From positions 22,736 to 86,735 of the forward strand of contig CAJINV010000033.1 of assembly GCA_905178155.1 (NCBI GenBank): 64,000 nt of DNA. The letters are read 5' to 3'. The DNA comes from Amoebophrya sp. A120 (Eukaryota; Sar; Dinophyceae; Syndiniales; Amoebophryaceae). This document shows, piece by piece, positions 1-9,155 of this stretch. The position numbers were made by a program, and so were the translations under genes. Position 1 is the first letter of the stretch, and each line of letters starts with the position of its first letter. The notes beneath the pieces were generated by a model that worked only from the letters and a program-made list of their open reading frames with translations, had not been told where the DNA came from and did no database searches.

Positions 1-512
1 ATACCTTCTTGGCCAGGAGGCCAGTTTGTCATGCAGGGGGCTAGAAAGGATGCCCCGCTGCGAAATAGCAGACCGGACTTCGCCTTCAATGCTTATCGCA
101 GGAGCCTGCGGGCCGCCGCGGGCGACAGTAGTTGTCCGCGGCCCTTACCTATGCGCACGAAAACTAGCAGCGTCGACTGACATCCCACCCGGCCGCGGCC
201 ATGTTCTGGAAGCGACACATGTGGACCCTGGTCCACGTGTTGAAGTGGGCCGCGACCGCAAACTGCGGCCCGCGGCTCAAGAAGAAGAAGTGGGATTCTA
301 ATTAAAAGAAATGGTGGTGGCAGCCGCGCGGCGTCGCCGCGCGGCTGGTTTGGCTTTCGCGCTGGTTAGATTTTCGCGCACGCATTTGGTTACCAATATC
401 GCCCTCCGGGCGCGATCTTCATAGATGCAAGAGGGCGAATGTTTCATTTGGAAAGGTTTGCATTATGCAAATGCTCCCAAGTCCGGGGGCGGGGGCATTT
501 TTCATGGTAATA
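1..512 (+). other. 5' edge: short exon-like ORF and partial introner
   Basis: An ATG at 201 opens a 34-codon frame with nearly all codons ending in G or C (residues MFWKRHMWTLVHVLKW...), stopping at TAA near 303. This looks like real coding sequence, either a terminal exon of an upstream gene or a first exon with a hydrophobic start. From about 426 to 512 lies the 3' half of a family-3 introner: GAGGGCGAATGTTTCATTTG, then a G-rich arm, ending GGTAATA at 512. Its 5' end is not recognisable, so the element is truncated or rearranged. Confidence 0.4.
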
Positions 513-2295
513 CGGTCCGGGCGCCCTTCTGTGTGGGTCCGCGGGACCACCCGGGCTACGACTTTGTGGTCGAGCCGCACGAGTATTCCAATGAAAAATG
601 CCCCCTCCCCATATCAAAACGGAAATCTGTGATGCAGATTTGTGGTCACAAATCAGCTCTGTGATGCTAGAAGGCAAAAGATGCGGACTGTAGTGCTGTC
701 TAGCGTGGGAAAGCCTTGCAGCTCCAGGATGACAGGAGGCAACTGGAAGTGGGAAACAGCATGACAGATTACCTGCACTTTAGGCCGCAGCTTCGTCTCT
801 TGGCCTTCTTGCAATACAAGTCGATTTGTGTACTCAAATACAGCATCACAAATTCGCGCATCTTCCGTTTCTGATATGGGGTGGGGGCTTTTTTCACTTT
901 GATAACGAGTGCTGGCGCTTCACCGGGTTTTTTCACCCGCGTACGAACGCGACCGCCGACTTGTCCCCCTGGTGGCCCTACCTCTCGTGGCACAAGTCGG
1001 CCATCCCGACCGTGTGGGAGCCCGTGGACCTGGACATCGAGTTGAAATTTTCGGAGCGCAGGGAAGAGAGCAAGCAGTACGCCGCGGCTTTGCGGTCCAA
1101 CTGCGTCGCAGAAAAAGACGCGCTCTACGAGGCGCATGACCTCCTGCCCGAGGTGTTCGTGCCCACCGTGCGGACCTTGCTCGGCTGCGCGCGGTGGTGC
1201 GCGCACCGCGACGACTGCGAGGGCTTCACCTTCTTTCGCCACGAAGCGCAAAACGCCCGCTGCCTGCCCAAGCGGCGGATGCGCGGCTCCGCGAAAACCG
1301 AAAACGACTGTTGCGACTCCGTGGTCATGTCATCTGAATGCCGGGCGGCGGGCAAGCGGCACGTGGCGGCGCCCTCCCCACCCTCGTATCCCCTGAAGCT
1401 GGTGACCGCAAGAACCTTGAACCCGGTGGCCTACCGCCAGGCGGTGCTTCAGGGCCAGGTGGAAGACCCGACGAAAGTGTACACCCGCGAGAACTACGCG
1501 GCGCGGGTGCTCAAGGACCAAGACCTGCACGAGGCCACGGACCGCGAAGTGGACCCTTTCTACGCGGCCCGCGAGTACGTGGTCCTCCCGCAGATGGGCC
1601 GCGAGGACGCCTACGTCCAGGTCGCGGTATTGCAAGGGAAAATCCCCCCTCCCCGTATTGAAATCGTATGCTGCTTCTGAGGTTTTGCGATGCGGATTTG
1701 TGACCACAAAGTCTGTCTGTCTTGCAGAAAGGCAAACGCAGACAGCTCGCCGTGTCATGCCGGCGATTTGTCAATGCATGTAAGGCCTACAGGGCAGACG
1801 TCTGCCATTCTTGACCATTCTAGACGCCTACACCAAAAGGACCACGCCTAGGCTTGCAATCTGCGTGCAGTCCTCTACTGCAAGACAGATTTGTACACAA
1901 ATCCCGCGGCACAGATTTCCGCTTTGATATGGAGAGGGGGGATTTCTCCTTTTGATACGCAGAGTGCTGTCACCACATCGGGCAGTTCATGTGGGACTGG
2001 AACTACCGACACGTGCACAGCGGGTACAGCCGCGTCCCGATCTTTGAGCGGCACCCCGTCTATCACACGGAAAGAGAAATAGAGCTACCACATTTGTAAG
2101 ATTTGTGATGCAAAAAGAACATAGTACTCAAGTCCAATTGCGCATGCTGTTGCTGGTATGCAAGACAACTTCTTGTACTACGCGTGATTGTAGTTTTTGC
2201 ATGTAAAAGTGTGGTAGCTTCTTTTCGGGCATAGCCTCCAGTCCTGTGTGGTGTTCTCCGAGGATATGACCCTACCGGGCGCGACCCGAGTCAAG
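513..2295 (+). CDS. Multi-exon Cys-rich protein, PAN/Apple-like segment (partial)
   Basis: Exons about 513-583, 910-1627, 1963-2060 and 2239-2295 join in one frame once the three introners between them are removed with one TSD copy each. The product runs ...FVVEPHE-CWRFTGFF..., then a Cys-rich stretch (CVAEKD, LLGCARWCAHRDDCEGFTFF, NDCCDSVVMSSEC), then AECCHHIGQFMWDWNYRHVH and ...PGATRVK. The pattern C-x3-C-x5-C-x-G-F-x-F resembles PAN/Apple or kringle-like extracellular modules. This is a resemblance only; no family is certain. The stop after 2295 (TAG) is probably inside an intron. The start lies upstream and is unresolved. Codons are strongly G/C-ending throughout, unlike the introners. 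Confidence 0.6.
584..904. mobile_element. Introner, chimeric family 2/3 ends, TSD ACGAG
   Basis: Begins TATTCCAATGAAAAATGCCC and ends with the inverted partner GGGCTTTTTTCACTTTGATA. ACGAG is repeated exactly at 579-583 and 905-909. Removing the element and one copy joins ...VEPHE to CWRFTGFF in frame. The outer end resembles family 3 (GAAAAATGCCCCC), the inner arm family 2 (CTCCCCATATCAAAACGG). Confidence 0.85.
1628..1957. mobile_element. Introner, family 2, TSD CGCGG/CGCAG
   Basis: TIRs start TATTGCAAGGGAAAATCCCC and close GGGATTTCTCCTTTTGATA. The flanks are CGCGG and CGCAG (one mismatch). Excision joins ...AYVQVA to ECCHHIG in frame. The interior matches the element at 40574-40916 only after reverse complementing. 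Confidence 0.8.
2061..2233. mobile_element. Introner, short, weak TSD
   Basis: The 5' end TATCACACGGAAAG... pairs with a 3' end whose reverse complement is TATGCCCGAAAAGAAGCTAC; both arms share AGCTACCACA. The flanks CCGTC/GCCTC match at 3 of 5 bases. Removal joins ...FERHPV to QSCVVFSED in frame. Confidence 0.6.
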
Positions 2296-4180
2296 TAGGA
2301 GAGTGCAAAAGATCTACTGCTCCTCATATCTTTGTCATGCGGCATACCGAGGAAATATAAATCCACGCTTTGCTTCTTGGTGGTGCTTTTTGCATCACAG
2401 ACTCCGGCAGCGGAAGCAGTAAGCCAAGAATCCCTTTTCGTGAGAGATTTTGTCATGCCCAGAAGCTGCACCTCTAAATGGTACGTACTGCCGCCGCTCC
2501 TGTGGTGCTCCTTGTTGTGGATGTCATGCCGACTACCTTTATAGGAGGGGGAGAGATAGGGCTTGCGCACCTTCATACCACGATCCGCGACGACATGGCC
2601 GCCGCACCGGGAGACGACATTGGGCGAGACCGGCGCTGGTGGCATGAAGAAACGGAGCCGCAGGTCCAGCAATCGTGGCCTATGCCTTGTGAAGATCACT
2701 GCTGTCAAAGTCAAGGAAAATGTCATTGATATCATTGCTGTCATTGTGCAATAGGGGGATGTTCTCACTTTGCATGTGCTGGCGCCTACTGCCTTGTCCG
2801 TCTCTCAATTAATTTCTGGATTCGTGTTTGCGGGAAAAATCAATGTCGCTAGATGAACCCGATGCTTGTTCGTCTTGACGACCCGTTTCGCATTCTTGAA
2901 TGACACCCGCTTTTCCTGACTCTGGCATCATAACAGTTTTGCAAGGCATACGGTACCCACTGCAGATGGCTCCCTAGAATTGCTTTTCGACGCGATGAAG
3001 TTCGTTATATGGCGAGAGGTGGAAACAAAAACAAATAAGTAACTTGACAAAATGACGCACAAAGTACTCACTTCGTATCTACACCTACAGCGACGCATAG
3101 ATACGCACTTGCTACAGCGACGCGTCGTGCTGTACTCTTCAAGGCGTGAAGTTGCGTAGGACGGTCGGTGCTCTTCTTTTATTTACCGTAGCTTGTTCTG
3201 TCTGGAACTGGTACCGGATTCGTTTCTCGAGTGTAATGGATTTTTTGAGCGACTGGCCGAGAATTGGAGAGAGAAAAATTGCTTCGAGGGACGAGGAGGA
3301 TGCGCTGTCAAGTTTGAAAAATAAGTACTAGACTCGGAAATCTTCTGGAAGCCGAAACGAGAACGACCAAAGTTTCACTTTCTCTTCGACCGGAAATCGA
3401 CTGTACAAACATCGTCCTGTCCCCAGGAATCTTTTCCATTGTCGCAAATCGGCAGGCTGCCACTTATTGAAAAGTCAAAGTCAATATCGCTCCTACAGTA
3501 CCCCATCGTGGTTCATCTAGAGTGCAAAGTAAAACCTGTCAAGCTGCACCCTCCTGGTCGGAGCGTGCAATTCGAGGTGGTGGTGGGAGAGAACAAAGAA
3601 AGACAGACAAGACATACTCGACGGAGAGAATTCTATACCACTACTTTTGTTTTACAAATACGGCCACTGCATCACGAGGATCGATCTGCGTACTAGGCTC
3701 AGTTCTTGGGCTGGAAAAATTCGTAGCTGGTTTTAGCTTGACCGTTTCTACTCAGCATCCACAGATCTCATGACGGATATCGCAAGAAAAAACTGTCTCA
3801 GTCTCAATTTGTACAGCGACTTTATTCGCTTTTTACTATATTACAGTGCTTCTCCACCTTTGTCATGCTGGACGCGCAAGAAAAGCAAGAAAGTCGCCCT
3901 TTGATGCGATTGGTTTGTCTTGATGTTGAGACTCAGACAGTGTTTGCATGCGATAAGCGACACCGTCGGGTGGGGCCCGAAAAACATCTTTACGCCGACT
4001 ACACTCTGCGGCAATTGGAGCGAGGACCGGTACTAGTGTTTATATGTTGGTTTTATCACATCTGGATCTGATTTCATCTGTTCGATTGCGTATTCTGCAT
4101 CACAAGTAGAACTTGCAAGAAGGTCATTGGCGTATGCATTTAGACGAATAAACTCCACTATCTGTATCACCAAAATTTAG
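2296..4180. other. Long intron or intergenic stretch
   Basis: No exon is firmly supported. A GTG-initiated frame at 3146-3331 carries a short hydrophobic stretch and WNWYRIRFSSVMDFLSDWP and might be an exon. A frame around 3990-4036 (HLYADYTLRQLERGP) may be another. Fragments of the element-type motif (TTTGTCATGC) are present. Near 3080-3125 the unit CTACAGCGACGC is repeated twice. Confidence 0.3.
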
Positions 4181-5822
4181 GTGGGACAAGGAATTCCAGG
4201 AGAAGCAGCGGTATGCGAAGGTCTATGCGTTACCAGGCCGAGGGTCGACCGGTTGGACAAAGACCTCAGACGCGATCGGGGAGAACATGAAAGAAGAAAT
4301 GATCAAAAAGTATACACCCTTATTACTAGTTTGTCATGCAGTTTTCTAGTATGGTTATGGTAAACATAATGCGAACGTACGAAAAATCCACCCTCCTTGT
4401 CTGAAACATTCAAAACGTACCAAACTATTCAGGGTTACCGTGGTCCGGGAGATTGACGTGCTGAAGTATGCACAGCTGCTATCGAACAGAAGAAGTAAAG
4501 TTCTTTTCTTTTCTCGCTTCAAAACAGCATGTGAAAAAATAAACGCCGTGTATCTCTATCTGTATATGTTGATGCATGACAAACAGCTCTCGTTCTGTCC
4601 CGTGTTACTTACACGATCGACTGCAGGAGGCAGCTAATATACTGCTCAACATTACTTAGAAGTGCGGCTACGACGAGAGGACTCTTACACTCACGACTTA
4701 CGGTTGCAGTAGCGTCTAGCTCTTGTATAATTTTTCCTTTCTTGATGTTGATGATGCTGCTGTTTGCCCCGTGGTTGCTTCGTTCGGCTTTTTTGCTATC
4801 TTGAGCTGTGAAGAGGACTTTTTTCTTTTCCGCTCCATAGCCTCCCCCAGAGGATATTGAGAGAAAAAATCCCCCCTCCCCATATTGAAAAGGTATGTTT
4901 CCAGAAATTTGTGTTGCGGATTTGAGGTCACAAATCACATCTGTCTTGCAAGAAAACAAGGGCAGAAGTTTCCGCCCCATTATGGAAGCGATTTGTCATG
5001 CTGTTAGCCCTAAAAGCGACCCGCTTGCCATGCTGAACAACTAGACCCATACGCCCCTACCTAGCCTGGGGATCTCGCCGCGATGCCTCTGCGCAATACA
5101 AACCTGATTTGTGTACACAAATCCAGCATCAGAAATTCCGTTTTGATATGGGGAGGGGGGCTTTTTCCTTTCGATAGAGGAGATGTACAGCACACACAAC
5201 CGGCGCGACTTCAACGACCCGAACGAATATCCAGTATTAAAAGTGCCACTCCCGAGTGGAGCAGGTGGGATGAAAAATAACCGACTAAAGCTTTACTGTG
5301 TGTTAAGTATCATGATCTACTCACAGGTTTTCATTGAGTAATTCACATAGACGGGTGCTATGACGATCTGCAGTTGTTGACACGACGACGAATTACGTTG
5401 TTCACGCTCTCTCAAAAGCAGTATTATCATAGCTGATTGATTCAATGACACCTGCTCGACTGAGAAGTATTAAAAGTTTGGCTTCTATATCTTTCGCTAC
5501 GTCCCGCCGGAGCGCGCGCGCGAGGACGCCTTCGACCCGGAGTGGCTCGCGGAGTACCGAAAAACCTGGTACAAAGTTCAATGTTGATTCTTCATTGTAT
5601 GTCCTCTTCTCATCATGCATGGTGCTAGAGACGCAGACGGGCTTTCTGACTGGATCGGGCGGGCATTGCAAAGTGTCGTAAAGCTACATGAGAAATCGCG
5701 ATGCTACTTGTCATGCAGTAGTACTTGTAATTGAATTTCAATTTGAAAAATCATCAGGACCCACGCCGATGGTTGGCTGTACACGCGAAAGGAACAGTAT
5801 GCAAAACTGAAACTGTGGTGTG
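4181..5822 (+). CDS. Short exons of an unrecognised gene
   Basis: Separate coding-like exons: 4181-4310 (WDKEFQEKQRYAKVYALPG ... MKEEMIKKY) after a TTTAG acceptor; about 4440-4490 (VREIDVLKYAQLLSN); 4841-4854 joined across an introner to 5182-5232 (PPPEEMYSTHNRRDFNDPNE); about 5482-5575 (GFYIFRYVPPERAREDAFDP, then EWLAEYRKTWYK); and about 5758-5818 (THADGWLYTRKEQYAKLKLW). A pyrimidine-rich tract and TAG precede 4841. The NRRDFNDPNEYP motif loosely recalls the BEACH consensus but the rest does not, so I give no family. They may continue the gene at 513-2295 or form a second gene. Exact splice sites, apart from the introner, are uncertain. Confidence 0.45.
4855..5176. mobile_element. Introner, family 2, TSD GAGGA
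   Basis: 322 bp. It starts TATTGAGAGAAAAAATCCCC and ends GGCTTTTTCCTTTCGATA. GAGGA is exact at 4850-4854 and 5177-5181. Excision joins PPPEE to MYSTHN in frame. The interior (GAACAACTAGACC...CTACCTAG near 5030-5070) is nearly identical to the reverse complement of 18719-19040. Confidence 0.9.
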
Positions 5823-7025
5823 AGTTAGCGCGGCTTCTCAATAATTTGTGATGCGTGCTGTGTAGTGGAAAAAGAAAATTAGCATACAGCGGATGATTAA
5901 TAAAACTCTCAACATCATGGTTCTTACTGCCGGAGTCATGCATGTTAACATTGGTATACGAACCGTCTACATGATTCGCATGGCAAATTGATGACCCATA
6001 AAGGTAAGCAGCCGTTCACTCGATGCTTTGGTTCCATACAATCTTCAAAGGCCGTGCGTAAACCGACGAGGATCATTTTTGTACGCATGCTGTTGCAGTG
6101 GAGCTACAGCTACCAGTCGAACAAACTTAAGTAGGGCACAGAAACCTCCAGGCTGCACCAAACTGACGTAGATAATATGTCTTTCCCTCGATAATTGATG
6201 TCTTCCCCTCGAGTTCTATTAACGATGGCCACAACTACCCAAAATTGATGATGAATAGTAAAGGATAACTTTTCTTTCCGTTTTTCGAGCTTCCTGTTTG
6301 ACAGCTAAGAAATCTCCGCAGCCTCGGCGCAAGAACGTATGAACTTCGAATGTAGCTGTGAATGTGAACTAAAATTGATGAAATGAATACAACATAATTT
6401 TTATCTCCGAAATAGGTGCAAGTGCAACTACTACAAGTCGACTTTTCATCCCGGATCGAGCAGAATCAAGAACTTTTCTGAACTCGTTTATGTAGAAGGC
6501 AATTTGATGCAGTACAGAAATTTAAAGAATATCGAGAGCAGTTTATTGCTGAAAATGACAGGTGGATTGATGGAGCCATCGATTGCAACGCATTTCTCAC
6601 CACGGAAGATGTTCTTCACACTTGTAAATCAGGCAGTTCGTGAGCAGTTTCTGGCTCGCCTTCGTAGCTAATACAGTGCCGAAGAAGCTAGCTTGCGCTA
6701 CAACATTGCATTTCTGGTTTCATTCAAGACCTTTTTCTTTTTTTTAGATTTCGGTCGGCCCACCTCATCATGACAGCGACGATCTCCTTTGTTGTAGAAA
6801 GTTCGCCAGCTGCTCTTAGCAGATCACAGCATCTTCGATCGAGCTCATGCCGATCCCCGTCCCCTTGATCTCTTTCTGTTTCTTAGCCTTTTCCGCAACG
6901 GTAGTTCTTTTGTAAAGCAAATAAAATATTTGGATCTACATCACCGCCTCATGACAGCAGTCGTTTTCGAGTTGATAGGATAGCACTTTGAATTATTTTT
7001 CGAAGCATTTACTTACAAAGCAATC
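5823..7025. other. Intergenic region upstream of TIM22
   Basis: AT-rich with no long frame and no G/C-ending codon signal. I see no tRNA, inverted-repeat element or clear promoter motif. Confidence 0.4.
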
Positions 7026-8418
7026 ATGTTTGCTACCGCTGCTTCATCCTCCAGCAGTAGCAGTAGTTCTGTCTTTCCAGGCACGGGCTCTTGCGCGCAA
7101 TCTTCCTGCGATCATGCTGGGCAAAACACGGCAGTGTCTTGCGGCGGTGGTGCACCTGCTTCTCCGTCCGGTGGCACAACCGCGCAACAGACCCTGTTCC
7201 ACTCCCCCTACACGAAGTATTTTCTGAAGCGAAGTAGGCACAGAAGCAACGGTAGTTCGAACAATTCAAGCGGCGCACAACAAGAGCTACAGTTCGACCA
7301 CCGGCGTCGAGAGCAGGTGCCTAACCAGGAAATTTGGGAGATTTTTCTGTCGGAGAAGTACCAGCAGCTAAATTTCTCGCCGCAGCAGCTCCAACCGCCG
7401 CTGGCCAGCTTCCAGTTGATCGACCCGACGCGCATCGGCGAGGGCTGTTTCTTCCGCGCTGTCGGTGCCGGCGTGATGGGCTACGGGCTGGGCATCCTGT
7501 TGGGCGGCTTCTTCCACAGCATGCAGCCCGTGGACCTGTCCTACGGGCATCTCTCCACTGCGGAGCAGATCCGCATGAGCTACAAGGGTATCAAATGCAA
7601 AAAGGTCTGGGTCTGGAATGTTGCCAGGTTTGTCATGCATATTTTGCATGACCACCGGAATGTCTGTAATACACGACCTAGCATCACAGATTTTTAGAGG
7701 GCTTCCTGATGCCTACTCCGCATGACAAATGCCCTCCCGGCGTAGCACAAACTAGACTCCTCTTGCTGGTCATGCAATACAAATTTGTTTAGAGTCCAAA
7801 AACAGCTTGACAAGTTGCAATCTTCCAGACCCAGACACTTTTGCATTTGATAAAGGGCTTCGGCGCCAGCTGCAAGCGCATGGGCCGGAACTTTGCGAAG
7901 GTGGGCATGGTGTACTCAACCACAGAATGTTATGGATGTGTCAGGATCGAAATCGACAAAATCGAAAAATTTGTAATGCGTAAAATGTAGCGTAGGGCAA
8001 GTAAGGCCTGTGTTGGGGAGTAGGCAAATGAGACCGATTGCAAGCCTGATTAGGGGAAGGCGATGCGCTGCCGGAGCAGCACGCCAGGAGCAGTCTTCTT
8101 TGCCCAAACAGCATGACAGACTGGATTTTGGTGCTCCCGAAATTTGTCATGCGCCACTTAGAAACTGAGGCTCCAAGTGGTATCGATTTTATGGATCACA
8201 AATTATTTCGATTTTGTTGATTTCGATTCTGACACTCCCATAAATGCCTCATCGAAAAGGAGCGCGGCTGCAAGGAGCTGATCAATGCCGTTTACGCGGG
8301 CTGCGCCACCGGTGGCTTCCTCGCGTTCCAGTCCGGGCCCGCGGGCATGGCGACGGGGTGTCTCGGGTTCGCGGCTTTCTCGCTCGCCATCGAACAGTTG
8401 ATGGGCAACCATGCTTGA
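7026..8418 (+). CDS. TIM22: Mitochondrial inner-membrane import subunit TIM22
   Basis: Tim22 forms the core of the carrier translocase (TIM22 complex), which inserts multispanning carriers into the mitochondrial inner membrane. Exons 7026-7588, 7858-7929 and 8247-8418 give 268 aa. Residues 1-138 are low complexity (Ser run, Gly/Ser, Gln). The conserved Tim17/22/23 domain follows: EGCFFRAVGAGVMGYGLGIL, GFGASCKRMGRNFAKVGMVY, TTECLIEKERG, then GCATGGFLAFQSGPAGMATG and GFAAFSLAIEQLM. The Cys near residue 141 and the Cys of TTEC (about 212) match the intramembrane Cys pair of Tim22. The domain has Tim22-like length; the N-terminus is much longer than usual. ATG 7026 is the first Met of the open frame. 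Two introners interrupt it, the second inside the codon of the conserved Cys. Both joins are non-GT/AG and frame-preserving. Confidence 0.93.
7589..7852. mobile_element. Introner, family 1, TSD AAGGG, in TIM22
   Basis: Starts TATCAAATGCAAAAAGGTCT, ends with the partner ACACTTTTGCATTTGATA; both arms include CTGGGTCTGGAA or its complement. AAGGG is exact at 7584-7588 and 7853-7857. Excision restores ...MSYKG-FGASCK, as Tim22 requires. A GT-AG pair at this junction would shift the frame. Confidence 0.93.
7930..8243. mobile_element. Introner, distinct TIR, TSD ATG, in TIM22
   Basis: The TIR TTATGGATGTGTCAGGATCG pairs with a 3' end whose reverse complement is TTATGGGAGTGTCAGAATCG; similarity continues for over 40 bp (ACAAAATCGAAA). 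ATG flanks it at 7927-7929 and 8244-8246. Excision rebuilds TTECLIEKERG with the Cys codon split TG/C. Confidence 0.88.
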
Positions 8419-9155
8419 GTAAAACGAGAGACGATTATAGGTGGAGAATTGATGCACTCTAACATGAAATGATGGACGCGCCATAAAACTCTTGTCTAAA
8501 TCCAAGATCTTCCAAGCGACACAATCAGAATCACGACGAGGCGACACAATCACAAATCTTCGGACCAAGCAAAGAACGATAATGACTGGCTTGAAAATTA
8601 TGTCGACAAGCAGCTTGTAGCCGTGTTGATCCGATGTGTTAAGTTTAGAATTGTCTCTCTATCGATGTAAAAAGCTGCCTGAAGTCAGCACTTTCTCTTT
8701 CGTGTCCGGTGTCGTGGAGTAAAAAGTAGAAGTACTTGGCAATACATGAAAAATCGGTATGCCGCATTTTTGCGTTTCCTTCGATTCTGTGTGGTCCGTT
8801 TGGAGGTCGGCTGCTTCGCAACCTTTACGCACTGTGTCTATGCAACTCGTCACACCGCCTTCCGTTCACATTGGTGGCAGGATCGGATTCCTTACTGTGA
8901 AGATCATCGTTTCATCAGTAAAACCAAGACTGGTCGTCCAACATATCCTTCCAAATCCATGATGGCCTGTAATGCCGCACTAGACACCCGAAAAAGCAGA
9001 GGCAAACAAGGTCGTCCACACGGCGCGTGACGTGGGTGATCTTCAGAGGACCGAAAGTGTTCTTCTGCTGTAGACTTGGAGTTTCTGCTCGAGCAGATTC
9101 GCAACAACAAATTAACTAGCACCATTCCTATGCATCGATATCTCCCGACGCAAAA
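8419..9155. other. Intergenic, TIM22 to CobW gene
   Basis: No supported gene. Short frames on both strands lack the codon signature of the neighbours. No RNA gene recognised. Confidence 0.4.

Noticed and set aside
2030-2060. CNNM/CBS-type motif in HSGYSRVPIFER
   Set aside because: The similarity is one short phrase; after splicing the following residues do not continue a CBS fold.
5177-5244. BEACH domain from the RRDFNDPNEYP motif
   Set aside because: Only about ten residues resemble the consensus, and adjoining exons do not fit the domain.
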